Positions 26,599 to 35,290 of a stretch of 64,000 bases of DNA are shown here, one piece after another. This DNA is from Streptomyces sp. NBC_00162. Lineage in GTDB: Bacteria; Actinomycetota; Actinomycetes; Streptomycetales; Streptomycetaceae. Within the stretch, counting starts at the first letter, position 1. Each line of letters starts with the position of its first letter. Under the pieces are notes generated by a model. The model saw nothing but the letters and a program-made list of their open reading frames with translations, searched no databases and was not told the DNA's origin. Location: assembly GCF_024611995.1 (NCBI RefSeq), contig NZ_CP102509.1, positions 6,634,001-6,698,000 on the forward strand. Direction: 5' to 3'. The translations under genes were made by a program, and so were the position numbers.

Positions 26599-26641
26599 TA
26601 CCCCGGGGGATTGCCGGGCGTTAACCCCCGGGGGTTACGAT
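26599..26641. promoter_or_regulatory. Tandem CCCCGGGG palindromes and candidate promoter upstream of tatA
   Basis: TACCCCGGGGGATT (around 26599-26612) and the perfect 16-bp palindrome TAACCCCCGGGGGTTA (26622-26637) stand side by side. TTGCCG (26611-26616) and TACGAT (26636-26641) could be -35 and -10 with a 19-nt spacer, so both palindromes would overlap the promoter of the tatA transcript. Confidence 0.4.
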
Positions 26642-26724
26642 CCTTGCCTGAGCGGTTACCGGATCTGTGTCCGAGCCGTCCAGAGCCACCACAACCAGCC
26701 GTTTCGGTGAGAAGGAAGACACAC

Positions 26725-27018
26725 ATGATCGGCAATCTGAAGCCCCTTGAGATCCTTCTGATCATCGCTGTCATCGTGCTGCTGTTCGGCGCCAAGAAGC
26801 TCCCCGAGATGGCCCGTTCCCTCGGCAAGTCGGCCCGCATCCTCAAGAGCGAGGCCAAGGCCATGAAGAAGGACGGCGAGGCGGAGGACGCGGCCACCGC
26901 GGCCCCGGCCGCCGACCAGGCGCAGCAGCCCGTCGCCCCGCGCACCATCCAGGCCGCGCCCGGTGACGTCACCAGCTCCCGGCCCGTCAGCGAGCCGAAC
27001 CGCACCACCCAGGGCTGA
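26725..27018 (+). CDS. tatA: Twin-arginine translocase subunit TatA
   Basis: The pore-forming subunit of the Tat export system for folded proteins, 97 residues from ATG 26725, with GAAGGAAG upstream. One N-terminal transmembrane helix (about 7-22, [20 protein letters not shown]) has the hallmark FG just before the amphipathic helix [19 protein letters not shown]. An Ala/Pro-rich disordered tail follows. tatC follows 47 bp downstream. No tatB is seen in this window. Confidence 0.96.
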   Translation: MIGNLKPLEILLIIAVIVLLFGAKKLPEMARSLGKSARILKSEAKAMKKDGEAEDAATAAPAADQAQQPVAPRTIQAAPGDVTSSRPVSEPNRTTQG

Positions 27019-27065
27019 CCCAAGCCGGACACGCCAGTCATCTGCAACGAGACAAGGGACGTGGG

Positions 27066-28031
27066 TTGCTCAAGTCTGCCCGCAAGCAGGAGAAGCAAGA
27101 ACGACAGGCAAAGGACGCCGAAGGGCGGATGCCTCTCGTCGAGCACCTGCGTGAGCTGAGAAACCGGCTGCTGAAGTCGGTCCTGGCGATCATCGTGATC
27201 ACCGCCGTGGCCGCCTTCTTCTACAGGGACATCATCAACTTCCTGTTGAAGCCGATGCTGGACTCCGTCGGCTGTAAGAACGGTGTGGTGACCCAGCGCA
27301 ACGGCCACCCCTGCGCCGACATGACCGTGAACGGCCTCATCTCGGCGTTCTCGATCGCCCTGAAGGTCTCGCTGATGGCCGGTGTGGTGCTGTCCGCGCC
27401 GGTGTGGCTGTACCAGCTGTGGGCGTTCGCCGCCCCCGGCCTGCACAACCACGAGAAGAAGTACGCGCGCAGTTTCGTCGCCGTGGGCGCGCCGCTGTTC
27501 GCGGCGGGCGCGGTGCTCGCGTACAAGATCCTTCCGCAGACCGCGACGATCCTGCTGGAATTCACCCCCGATCACGCGCGCAACCTGCTGCCGGTCGACG
27601 ACTACCTCGATCTCGTGGCACGCATGGTCATCGTCTTCGGCCTGGCCTTCGAGCTGCCGCTGCTGCTGATCCTGCTGAACTTCACCGGCGTGCTGACTGC
27701 GAAGCGGCTGGCGAGCTGGTGGCGCGCCATGGTCCTGGGCATCACGGTCTTCGCCGCCTTCGCGACGCCCACCGGTGACCCGCTCACCATGCTGTCGCTG
27801 GCCGCCCCGATCGTGACCCTCTACTTCGTCGCGCTCGGCGTCTGCCTGCTCAACGACCGCAGGCGCAGGCGCAACGACCCCGACGCGGGCCTCGACGACG
27901 ACGAAGCCGCCGAGCTGGACCTCACCCCGGCGCCGATCGGCGATATGGAAGCGGTCCCCGCTCCCGCCGCGCTGCCCGGCCAGGCCGACGGCGGACGCCA
28001 GCGGATCAACGGTTACGACGACGCGACCTGA
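27066..28031 (+). CDS. tatC: Twin-arginine translocase subunit TatC
   Basis: The signal-recognising subunit of the Tat translocase, 321 residues. TTG 27066 is taken as start because AAGGGA ends 6 nt upstream; ATG 27129 in MPLVEHLRELRNRL is the first alternative. Six transmembrane helices fit the hydrophobic profile. The conserved cytosolic MPLVEHLRELRNRL segment, the first periplasmic loop with a Cys pair and the conserved GLAFELPL Glu are all present. A long acidic C-terminal tail follows the last helix. Forms a unit with tatA. Confidence 0.96.
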   Translation: MLKSARKQEKQERQAKDAEGRMPLVEHLRELRNRLLKSVLAIIVITAVAAFFYRDIINFLLKPMLDSVGCKNGVVTQRNGHPCADMTVNGLISAFSIALKVSLMAGVVLSAPVWLYQLWAFAAPGLHNHEKKYARSFVAVGAPLFAAGAVLAYKILPQTATILLEFTPDHARNLLPVDDYLDLVARMVIVFGLAFELPLLLILLNFTGVLTAKRLASWWRAMVLGITVFAAFATPTGDPLTMLSLAAPIVTLYFVALGVCLLNDRRRRRNDPDAGLDDDEAAELDLTPAPIGDMEAVPAPAALPGQADGGRQRINGYDDAT

Positions 28032-28110
28032 CAGGCACTGCCCCGGCTACCTCTGACCGCCGAGTGCCTTCCGGGGGCCCTGCGGCTGCTCACTTAAATG
28101 ATCGCGACTG

Positions 28111-28133
28111 TTGTCAGAGGTGGCGGGTAGGCT
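28111..28133 (+). promoter_or_regulatory. PafBC/RecA-NDp-like promoter of helY
   Basis: TTGTCAGAG (28111-28119), eight nucleotides, then TAGGCT (28128-28133). It matches TTGTCRGTG-N8-TANNNT at 8 of 9 upstream positions with exact spacing and a perfect -10. The ATG of helY follows 10 nt later with no Shine-Dalgarno. It is the best of three such elements in the window. Confidence 0.65.
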
Positions 28134-28143
28134 CGATCTCAAG

Positions 28144-30984
28144 ATGACCGAAGAACTCTCACCCGCCGAGCGGTACGCCGCTTTCCGGATCCGCGCCGCC
28201 GAAGAGGCCACCGCGCTGGCACCCTTCCGCGAGATGTACGAATTCGACCTGGATCCGTACCAGGTCGAGGCCTGTAAGGCGCTGGAGGCGGGCAAGGGCG
28301 TCCTGGTGGCCGCTCCGACCGGCTCGGGCAAGACGATCGTCGGCGAGTTCGCCGTGCACCTGGCCCTCCAGCAGGGCCGCAAGTGCTTCTACACGACGCC
28401 CATCAAGGCCCTGTCGAACCAGAAGTACGCCGACCTGGTCAAGCGCTACGGCGCCGACAAGGTGGGCCTGCTGACCGGCGACAACAGCGTCAATTCCGAG
28501 GCGCCGGTGGTCGTGATGACCACCGAGGTGCTCCGCAACATGCTGTATGCGGGCTCGCAGTCGCTGCGCGGCCTCGGCTATGTCGTGATGGACGAGGTGC
28601 ACTACCTCTCCGACCGGTTCCGCGGAGCCGTCTGGGAGGAAGTGATCATCCACCTCCCCGAGTCGGTGACCCTGGTGTCGCTGTCGGCGACCGTGTCCAA
28701 CGCCGAGGAGTTCGGCGACTGGCTGGACACCGTGCGCGGCGACACCGAGGTGATCGTCTCCGAGGAGCGGCCCGTACCGCTGTGGCAGCACGTCATGGCC
28801 GGCCGCCGGATCTTCGACCTCTTCGAGGAGGAGTCCGACCACGGCGGCCGCGGCTCCGCCCGCCGGGAGGTCAATCCCGATCTGCTGCGCATGGCGCGCG
28901 AGGAGAACAGCCGCACCTACAGTCCCAAGGACCGGCGGCGCGGGAAGATGGTCCGCGAGGCGGACCGCGAGCGCGAGCGGCGCTCCCGCGGCCGGATCTG
29001 GACCCCGTCCCGGCCCGAGGTCATCGCCCGCCTCGACGGCGACGGGCTGCTGCCCGCCATCAACTTCATCTTCAGCCGGGCCGGCTGCGAGGCCGCCGTC
29101 CAACAGTGTCTGTTCGCGGGCCTGCGGCTCAACGACGACTCGGCGCGGCTCAGGGTCCGCGAGATCGTCGAGGCGCGGACCGCCTCCATCCCCACCGAGG
29201 ACCTGCACGTCCTGGGCTACTACGAGTGGCTCGAAGGCCTGGAGCGGGGCATCGCCGCGCACCACGCGGGCATGCTGCCCACCTTCAAGGAGGTCGTGGA
29301 GGAGCTGTTCGTACGGGGCTTGGTCAAGGCCGTCTTCGCCACCGAGACCCTGGCGCTGGGCATCAACATGCCCGCGCGCACGGTCATCCTGGAGAAGCTG
29401 GTCAAGTGGAACGGCGAGCAGCACGCCGACATCACCCCCGGCGAGTACACGCAGCTGACCGGCCGGGCCGGGCGGCGCGGGATCGACGTCGAGGGCCATG
29501 CGGTGGTGCTGTGGCAGCGGGCCATGGACCCGGCGGCGCTCGCCGGGCTCGCGGGTACCCGTACCTATCCGCTGCGCTCCAGCTTCAAGCCCTCCTACAA
29601 CATGGCCGTGAACCTGGTCAGCCAGTTCGGGCGGCACCGCTCGCGCGAGCTGCTGGAGACCTCCTTCGCGCAGTTCCAGGCCGACCGCTCGGTCGTCGGG
29701 ATCTCCCGGCAGGTGCAGCGCAACGAGGAGGGCCTGGAGGGCTACCGGGAGGGCATGACCTGCCACCTGGGCGACTTCGAGGAGTACGCGCAGCTGCGCC
29801 GGGACCTCAAGGACCGCGAGACGGACCTGGCCAAGCAGGGCGCGGCCCAGCGGCGGGTGCAGGCGGCCAGTTCGCTGGAGAAGCTCAAGCCGGGCGACAT
29901 CATCCACGTGCCGACCGGCAAGTTCGCCGGGCTCGCGCTGGTCCTGGACCCGGGCGTGCCGGCCGGGCGGGTCAACGGGCACCGGGGGTACGAGTATGCG
30001 GAGGGCCCGCGTCCGCTGGTGCTCACCGCGGAGCGGCAGGTCAAGCGGCTCGCCGCGATCGACTTCCCGGTCCCGGTGGAAGCCCTCGACCGGATGCGGA
30101 TCCCCAAGACCTTCAACGCGCGCTCCCCGCAGTCCCGTCGGGACCTGGCGTCCCAGCTGCGGTCCAAGGCCGGGCACATCACGCCGGAACGGCGGGGGCG
30201 CGGCCGGGCCGCGGCGGCCGACGACCGCGAGATCGCCCGGCTGCGCGCCGAGCTGCGGGCGCACCCCTGCCACGGCTGCGACGAGCGCGAGGACCACGCC
30301 CGCTGGGCGGAGCGCTACCACCGGCTCAAGCGGGACACGCAGCAGCTGGAGCGGCGGATCGAGGGGCGGACGAACACCATCGCCCGCACCTTCGACCGGA
30401 TCCACGCGCTCCTCACCGAGCTGGACTACCTGCGCGAGGACGAGGTCACCGTGCACGGCAAGCGGCTCGCCCGGCTGTACGGAGAGCTGGACCTGCTGGC
30501 CTCCGAGTGCCTGCGCGCGGGCATCTGGGAGGGCCTGAGCCCGGCCGAACTGGCCGCCTGCGTCTCGGCGCTGGTCTTCGAGGCCCGGCAGTCCGACGAC
30601 GCGGTCGCGCCGAAGGTGCCGGGCGGCGCGGCGAAGGCCGCGCTGGGCGAGATGGTCCACATCTGGGGCCGGCTCGACGCCCTGGAGGAGGAGCACCGCA
30701 TCAACCAGGCGGAGGGCGTGGGCCAGCGAGAGCCGGACCTCGGCTTCGCGTGGGCGGCGTACCAGTGGGCCTCCGACAAGAGCCTGGACGAGGTGCTGCG
30801 CGAGGCGGAGATGCCGGCCGGCGACTTCGTGCGCTGGTGCAAGCAGGTCATCGACGTGCTGGGGCAGATCGCGGCAGCGGCCCCGTCGGCCTCGGGTGAC
30901 AGCGGGAGCACGGTGGCCCGAAATGCCCGCAAGGCCGTCGACGCCCTGTTGCGGGGTGTAGTGGCCTACAGCTCGGTCGGCTAG
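28144..30984 (+). CDS. helY: HelY-type DEAD/DEAH superfamily 2 helicase
   Basis: An ATP-dependent Ski2/Mtr4-like helicase of 946 residues from ATG 28144. Motif I is APTGSGKT at about 57-65, motif II MDEVHYLSD at about 149-156, motif III SLSATVSN, and motif VI QLTGRAGRRGID. A helicase C-terminal domain, a central beta insertion and a C-terminal DSHCT helical domain (about 770-940) follow. In M. tuberculosis the orthologue also lies directly after pafBC-tatAC. Substrate (RNA or DNA) not settled. The PafBC-like promoter suggests damage-induced expression. It runs up to a TetR gene without a clear terminator. Confidence 0.93.
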   Translation: MTEELSPAERYAAFRIRAAEEATALAPFREMYEFDLDPYQVEACKALEAGKGVLVAAPTGSGKTIVGEFAVHLALQQGRKCFYTTPIKALSNQKYADLVKRYGADKVGLLTGDNSVNSEAPVVVMTTEVLRNMLYAGSQSLRGLGYVVMDEVHYLSDRFRGAVWEEVIIHLPESVTLVSLSATVSNAEEFGDWLDTVRGDTEVIVSEERPVPLWQHVMAGRRIFDLFEEESDHGGRGSARREVNPDLLRMAREENSRTYSPKDRRRGKMVREADRERERRSRGRIWTPSRPEVIARLDGDGLLPAINFIFSRAGCEAAVQQCLFAGLRLNDDSARLRVREIVEARTASIPTEDLHVLGYYEWLEGLERGIAAHHAGMLPTFKEVVEELFVRGLVKAVFATETLALGINMPARTVILEKLVKWNGEQHADITPGEYTQLTGRAGRRGIDVEGHAVVLWQRAMDPAALAGLAGTRTYPLRSSFKPSYNMAVNLVSQFGRHRSRELLETSFAQFQADRSVVGISRQVQRNEEGLEGYREGMTCHLGDFEEYAQLRRDLKDRETDLAKQGAAQRRVQAASSLEKLKPGDIIHVPTGKFAGLALVLDPGVPAGRVNGHRGYEYAEGPRPLVLTAERQVKRLAAIDFPVPVEALDRMRIPKTFNARSPQSRRDLASQLRSKAGHITPERRGRGRAAAADDREIARLRAELRAHPCHGCDEREDHARWAERYHRLKRDTQQLERRIEGRTNTIARTFDRIHALLTELDYLREDEVTVHGKRLARLYGELDLLASECLRAGIWEGLSPAELAACVSALVFEARQSDDAVAPKVPGGAAKAALGEMVHIWGRLDALEEEHRINQAEGVGQREPDLGFAWAAYQWASDKSLDEVLREAEMPAGDFVRWCKQVIDVLGQIAAAAPSASGDSGSTVARNARKAVDALLRGVVAYSSVG

Positions 30985-31074
30985 GCGCTTTTGGGGCTTC
31001 CTCCGAAAGCGGGGATGGCGTGATCTGATCTCTTGCCATGATCGAATCGACGTGCTGTGTGCGACGATCGGCGT

Positions 31075-31728
31075 ATGAGTGGGGGAGCAGACGAAGGGCC
31101 GAGACGGGTCGGTCGGCCACGCGCCGACCGGCTGAGACCGCACAGCGGCCGGCCGCCGCGCGAGGAAATCCTCTGCGCGGCGGCCGAGTTGTTCACCGCC
31201 CGGGGGTACGCGGCGACCACCACGCGGACGGTCGCCGAACGGGCCGGAATGCGCCAGGCCACGATGTACCACTACTTCGGCGGCAAGGAGGAACTCCTCG
31301 CCGAGCTGCTGGAGTCCACGGTCGCACCCTCGCTGGTGCTGGCCCGGCAGCTGCTCGCCGATTCCGGGCGGCCCGCGGCGCGGCGGCTGTGGGAGCTGTG
31401 CCGCTCCGACGTACTGCTGCTGTGCGGGGGCCCGTACAACCTGGGGGCGCTGTACCTGCTGCCCGAGGTGGGCGGCGCGCGCTTCGCGCAGTTCCGCCGG
31501 ATGCGCGGTGAACTGAGGGACGCCTACCGGGTGTTGCTCGACGGGACGGTCGCGGGCGCCGAGCTGGCCGGGGACAGGCCCGCTCTGGCGCTGCGCAACG
31601 ACCTCGTCTTCGGCCTGATCGAGGGCGTCATGCTGATCCACCGAGCCGATCCGGGGCGGCCGGTGACCGTCTTCGCGGAGGCCACCGCCGACGCGGCGCT
31701 GCGCATCGCCGGGGTCGGCGTCGCCTAG
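31075..31728 (+). CDS. TetR-family transcriptional regulator
   Basis: A dimeric repressor of 217 residues. The N-terminal TetR helix-turn-helix (about 25-75) reads REEILCAAAELFTARGYAATTTRTVAERAGM followed by MYHYFGGKEELL. The C-terminal ligand domain is Ala/Leu-rich and not assignable. ATG 31075 is chosen; no Shine-Dalgarno is evident. It converges on the pseudouridine synthase gene with a 3-bp gap. Its target is unknown: neither neighbour is an obvious efflux pump. Confidence 0.9.
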   Translation: MSGGADEGPRRVGRPRADRLRPHSGRPPREEILCAAAELFTARGYAATTTRTVAERAGMRQATMYHYFGGKEELLAELLESTVAPSLVLARQLLADSGRPAARRLWELCRSDVLLLCGGPYNLGALYLLPEVGGARFAQFRRMRGELRDAYRVLLDGTVAGAELAGDRPALALRNDLVFGLIEGVMLIHRADPGRPVTVFAEATADAALRIAGVGVA

Positions 31729-31731
31729 GAC

Positions 31732-32697
31732 TCAGCCGCCGGTGCCCGCTTCCCAGGCGGCGCGGTCGTGCCAGGCCTGGAGGGTGCGGCCGCTCTCGAA
31801 GCGGTGCGAGATGCCGGTGACCGGGTCGGTGAACTCCAGTACACGGGCCAGGAGTTGCAGCGGCCGCCGGTAGTCGTCCGGAGCGGGGTCGGTGACCTGC
31901 GGGTACACCGGGTCGCCGAGGATGGGCAGACCGAGGCTGTTCATGTGCACCCGCAGCTGGTGGGTGCGGCCCGTATGCGGGGTCAGCCGGTAGCGCCCCA
32001 ACCCGCCCCGGGTGTCGGTGAGTTCCACCAGGGTCTCCGCGTTGGGCTCGCCGCCCGGGACCTCGGTCGCCGCGATGACCCCGCGGGTCTTCTCGATGCG
32101 GCTGCGGACGGTGCGCGGGAAGGCGAGCGCCGGATCGTGGGAGGCCAGGGCCTCGTACTCCTTGTGCACGCGGCGCTGCTGGAAGAGGAGCTGGTACGCC
32201 CCGCGGTCCTCGGGCCGGATGCTGAACATCACGACTCCCGCGGTCAGCCGGTCCAGCCGGTGCGCCGGGCTGAGGGCGGGCAGGTCCAGCTCCGCGCGGA
32301 GCCGGGCGAGGGCGGTCTGGGTGACGTGGCTGCCGCGCGGGGTGGTCGCGAGGAAGTGCGGCTTGTCCACGACCAGGAGGTGCGGGTCGCGGTACACGAC
32401 GCGGACCGCGAAGGGCACGGGCACCTCCGCCGGAAGGTCCCGGTGGAACCACAGGTAGGCCCCCGGCTCGTACGGGTCCCGCGCCTGCAGGACGCGCCCG
32501 CCGGGGCCGAGCACCCGGCCGGAGTCCAGCAGGCGGGCGACGGCCTCGGCGCCGGGTCCGCCCGCGTAGTGCGCGGCGAGGTAGTCACCGAGATCCGGCC
32601 ACGCGCCGTCGGGATCGGGCGGCAGCCGCAGCCGGACCGGGTCGATGCCGGCGCGCTGGGGGAGGGGAGAAGGGGGTGGCTGGGCTCTGCGTCTCAT
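31732..32697 (-). CDS. RluA-family RNA pseudouridine synthase
   Basis: Isomerises uridine to pseudouridine in rRNA or tRNA, in the cytosol. 321 residues. The catalytic Asp is in HRLDRLTAGVVMFS at about 149-162. Downstream blocks include RVHKEYEAL, the arm before ETLVEL, and TGRTHQLRVHM (motif III), all typical of RluA/RluC/RluD. A short N-terminal extension without a clear S4 domain fits the RluA-like branch with QxxGRV-like residues (LDSGRVLGPGG). TAGCCT on the minus strand lies 7 nt before the ATG with no Shine-Dalgarno, suggesting a leaderless mRNA. Confidence 0.92.
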   Translation of the reverse strand: MRRRAQPPPSPLPQRAGIDPVRLRLPPDPDGAWPDLGDYLAAHYAGGPGAEAVARLLDSGRVLGPGGRVLQARDPYEPGAYLWFHRDLPAEVPVPFAVRVVYRDPHLLVVDKPHFLATTPRGSHVTQTALARLRAELDLPALSPAHRLDRLTAGVVMFSIRPEDRGAYQLLFQQRRVHKEYEALASHDPALAFPRTVRSRIEKTRGVIAATEVPGGEPNAETLVELTDTRGGLGRYRLTPHTGRTHQLRVHMNSLGLPILGDPVYPQVTDPAPDDYRRPLQLLARVLEFTDPVTGISHRFESGRTLQAWHDRAAWEAGTGG

Positions 32698-32721
32698 CGG
32701 GGACAGGCTATGCGGGCACCC

Positions 32722-34257
32722 CTACTGCTCGGTGAAGGTGCCCAGGTGGTTGGCGTCGAGGTATTCGACGCGGAGCGTGCCGTCGGCGAAGGTCACACCG
32801 GTGCGGCCGACCGCCATCTCGCCGGTGGTCTCGAAGCTGAAGGTGTCGCCGTCGTAGTGGGTGAGCGGGAAGAGCATCGGCTTGGGGCCGAGGGCGAGGG
32901 TCAGCGCGCCCTTGTCGTCGGCCGTCACGGTCGCCTTGCCGTAGTACGGGTTGTCGTAGGTGCCGGTGTAGGCGGCGCTGTCCTTGGCGGGCTTGGCGGA
33001 GGCGGGCGGGTGGGCGTAGTCGGTGGGGGATCGGGCGTTGTCGACCTCCTTCGCGTAGACGGACGCGAGCAGGGGCAGCCAGTCGGTCGTGGCCTTGCCG
33101 TGCTGGGCGACGTCGAAGAAATCGAGGGCGACGGCGTCGGCCAGGCCGACGGGGGCGCCGTTGGTGAGGACGACGATGCCGAGCTTCTCCAGGGGGAGCA
33201 TCGTGACGTTGGCGTTGGTACCGAGTTCGAAGGCGCCGGAGTGGCTCAGGCGCAGCCGGCCGGAGTCGTCGTAGGACACGTTCCAGCCGAGGCCGTAGAA
33301 GCCGGCGCGGCCGGTGGGGGAGGTGGGCGGCTGCGAGACGATCTCGGGAACGTGCGTGCGGGCGAGCGTGGCGGCGGGGATGATCCGCTTGCCGTCGAGG
33401 GTGCCGTCGGCCAGCTGGAGCCGCAGCCAGCGGGACATGTCGCGGGCGGTGGAACTGACGCCGCCGGCGGGGGCTTGGGCGTCCGGGTCGCGGACGTAGC
33501 GGGGGCTCCAGGTGCCGTCCGGGTTCTTCACGTGGGTGGAGGCGTGGTCGGGGGCGTTGACGTAGGCGGAGAACTCGGTGCTGGTGTGGGTCATGCCGGC
33601 GGGCTTGAAGAGGGTGTCGGCGCTCAGCTTCTGCCAGCCGGTGCCCTTGGCGCGGGCGATGGCCTCGGCGGCGGCGGTGAAGCCGAAGTTGGTGTACGCG
33701 TAGCTCGCGCGGAAGGGGGTGAGGGGTTCCAGGCGCAGGTGGTCGAGGATGTACGACTGGTCGTAGCCGAGGTCTTCGAGGAGGTCGCCGGCGTGGTCGG
33801 GGAGGCCGCTGCGGTGGGAGAACAGGTCGGCGGTCGAGACGTGTTCGGTGACCCAGGGGTCCTTCAGGGAGAACCCGGGGAGCGCGGTGTGGCGGTCCCA
33901 CTCGTCGGGGCCGGTGAGGGCGCCGGCCACGACGGTGGAGGAAACGGGCTTGGAGAGCGAGGCGATCTGGAAGACGGTGTCGGGGCCGACCTTCGCGGTG
34001 TCGCCGGTTCTGCGGAGCCCGAAGCCCGTGAGGTGGACGACCTTGTCATCGTGGACGACGGCCACGGAGACGCCGGGGACGCCGGTGCGGCGCATCATGT
34101 CCTGGACGGTCCGGTCGAGGCCGGCGACGGCCTTGTCGACGGCGTCGTCGCTGATCGAGGGCTGTGGCTCGGGCGGGGGGCTGGGTGCGGTGTTCGCCGC
34201 CGCGGTGGCCAGCAGGACCGCGGCCCCGGCGGCCACGGCTGCGCGGAGCGTACGCAT
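32722..34257 (-). CDS. Exported serine hydrolase of the class C beta-lactamase/esterase family
   Basis: 511 residues. An N-terminal signal peptide (about 1-23, MRTLRAAVAAGAAVLLATAAA) precedes a beta-lactamase-fold hydrolase (about 40-390). The catalytic SxxK is S100-L-S-K103, the YxN-type motif is YTNFGF, and HSG in LSHSGAFELG stands for the KTG motif. A C-terminal lipocalin-like DUF3471-type beta domain (about 410-510) follows. Probable role is as an esterase or D-amino-peptidase outside the cell; substrate unknown. It is 25 bp upstream (in transcription order) of the pseudouridine synthase gene, on the same strand. Confidence 0.9.
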   Translation of the reverse strand: MRTLRAAVAAGAAVLLATAAANTAPSPPPEPQPSISDDAVDKAVAGLDRTVQDMMRRTGVPGVSVAVVHDDKVVHLTGFGLRRTGDTAKVGPDTVFQIASLSKPVSSTVVAGALTGPDEWDRHTALPGFSLKDPWVTEHVSTADLFSHRSGLPDHAGDLLEDLGYDQSYILDHLRLEPLTPFRASYAYTNFGFTAAAEAIARAKGTGWQKLSADTLFKPAGMTHTSTEFSAYVNAPDHASTHVKNPDGTWSPRYVRDPDAQAPAGGVSSTARDMSRWLRLQLADGTLDGKRIIPAATLARTHVPEIVSQPPTSPTGRAGFYGLGWNVSYDDSGRLRLSHSGAFELGTNANVTMLPLEKLGIVVLTNGAPVGLADAVALDFFDVAQHGKATTDWLPLLASVYAKEVDNARSPTDYAHPPASAKPAKDSAAYTGTYDNPYYGKATVTADDKGALTLALGPKPMLFPLTHYDGDTFSFETTGEMAVGRTGVTFADGTLRVEYLDANHLGTFTEQ

Positions 34258-34290
34258 GGGGTCATTGTCCCGCCGGACGGGTGAACCCGC

Positions 34291-34350
34291 GCGGCGCCGT
34301 TGCCGGGGCTCCGCCCCAGACCCCGCGCCTCAATCGCCGACGGGGCTGGA
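34291..34350 (+). repeat. Dispersed GC-rich intergenic repeat, copy 1
   Basis: A 60-bp element beginning GCGGCGCCGTTGC and containing the self-complementary GGGGCTCCGCCCC, then CCCGCGCCTCAATCGCCG and CGGGGCTG. A very similar element in the same orientation lies at 40547-40608. It resembles the common Streptomyces intergenic repeat family. It lies downstream of the siderophore reductase gene and upstream of the serine hydrolase gene. Confidence 0.75.
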
Positions 34351-34398
34351 GCTTGGCTCGGCGCCGCGCTCAGGTGCGGCGCCGTGGCATGAAAAGGC

Positions 34399-35238
34399 CT
34401 AGGCGGCCGTCGCGTGGTCCTGTTCCGCTTCGACCGCCGCGTTCCAGTCGCGCTTGATCGCGCGCCAGCCCTCGTCCGTCTCGCCCAGGCGCCAGTAGCC
34501 CGAGATCGACAGGCGTTCGCGGGCGATGCCGCGCTCCAGGCGGAGGTGGCGGCGCAGCTCCTTCACGAAGCCCGCCTCGCCGTGGACGAAGGCGTGGACG
34601 TCCGTGGAGGGGAACTCCATCGTGGTGACCGCCTCCACCAGGGCCTCGCCGATCGGGCGGTCGCCGCGGTGCAGCCAGACCGGGGCGATCCCGTCCGGGG
34701 TGGCGACCTTCTGCTCGCCCGCCGGGCCCTCGACCTCCACGAAGGCGATGACCCGGGCACCCGCGGGCATCCGTTCCATCGCCGCCGCGATCGCCGGCAG
34801 CGCGCTCTCGTCACCGACCAGCAGGTGCCAGCCGGCCGTCGGGTCCGGGGCGTAGGCGCCGCCCGGGCCGAGGAACCGTACGACCTCACCCGGCAGGACC
34901 CGCGCGGCCCACGGGCCGGCCAGACCCTCGTCGCCGTGGACGACGAAGTCGAGCGTCAGCTCGCGGTGGGCCGCGTCCCAGTTCCGTACGGTGTACGCGC
35001 GCTGGCGCGGCCACTGCGCCCGGGGGAAGTCGCCGCGGATCCGCTCCAGGTCCCACGGTTCGGGGTACGAGACCCCCTGCGGGGGGAAGAGGATCTTGAT
35101 GTAGTGGTCGGTGAACTCGCCCGCGCCGAATCCGGCCAGCTCGTCACCACCCAGCACGATGCGCACCATGTGCGGTGTCAGCCGCTCGGTGCGTACGACG
35201 ACGGCGGTGCCGACGGTGCGGGCGCGTCCTTCTGCCAC
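34399..35238 (-). CDS. Siderophore-interacting flavoprotein (ferric-siderophore reductase)
   Basis: A FAD- and NAD(P)H-dependent reductase that releases iron from imported siderophores in the cytosol. 279 residues from GTG 35238, with AGGGGAG 5 nt upstream. The N-terminal FAD-binding beta barrel contains the flavin motif RAYTVRNWD, and the C-terminal SIP/NAD-binding domain starts at LLVGDESALPAIAAA. Family ViuB/YqjH. An iron-box sequence lies about 30 bp upstream of the start, so repression by iron through DmdR1/IdeR is expected. No siderophore transport genes are adjacent. Confidence 0.93.
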   Translation of the reverse strand: MAEGRARTVGTAVVVRTERLTPHMVRIVLGGDELAGFGAGEFTDHYIKILFPPQGVSYPEPWDLERIRGDFPRAQWPRQRAYTVRNWDAAHRELTLDFVVHGDEGLAGPWAARVLPGEVVRFLGPGGAYAPDPTAGWHLLVGDESALPAIAAAMERMPAGARVIAFVEVEGPAGEQKVATPDGIAPVWLHRGDRPIGEALVEAVTTMEFPSTDVHAFVHGEAGFVKELRRHLRLERGIARERLSISGYWRLGETDEGWRAIKRDWNAAVEAEQDHATAA

Positions 35239-35267
35239 GGTGTCTCCCCTGACTCCCCTGAACCAAC

Positions 35268-35286
35268 TTAGGATTACCTAAGTTAG
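35268..35286 (-). promoter_or_regulatory. Iron box (DmdR1/IdeR operator)
   Basis: TTAGGATTACCTAAGTTAG: the core TTAGG-ATTA-CCTAA is a perfect inverted repeat and matches the actinobacterial iron-box consensus of TTAGG/CCTAA half-sites. It lies 30-48 bp upstream of the siderophore reductase start. Confidence 0.85.
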
Positions 35287-35290
35287 CACC

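Noticed and set aside
28159..31641. A very long open frame on the minus strand opposite helY
   Set aside because: It is antisense to a well-supported helicase. Its translation is low-complexity Gly/Ala/Val/Arg with no motif. Such frames are a normal by-product of high-GC codon bias.
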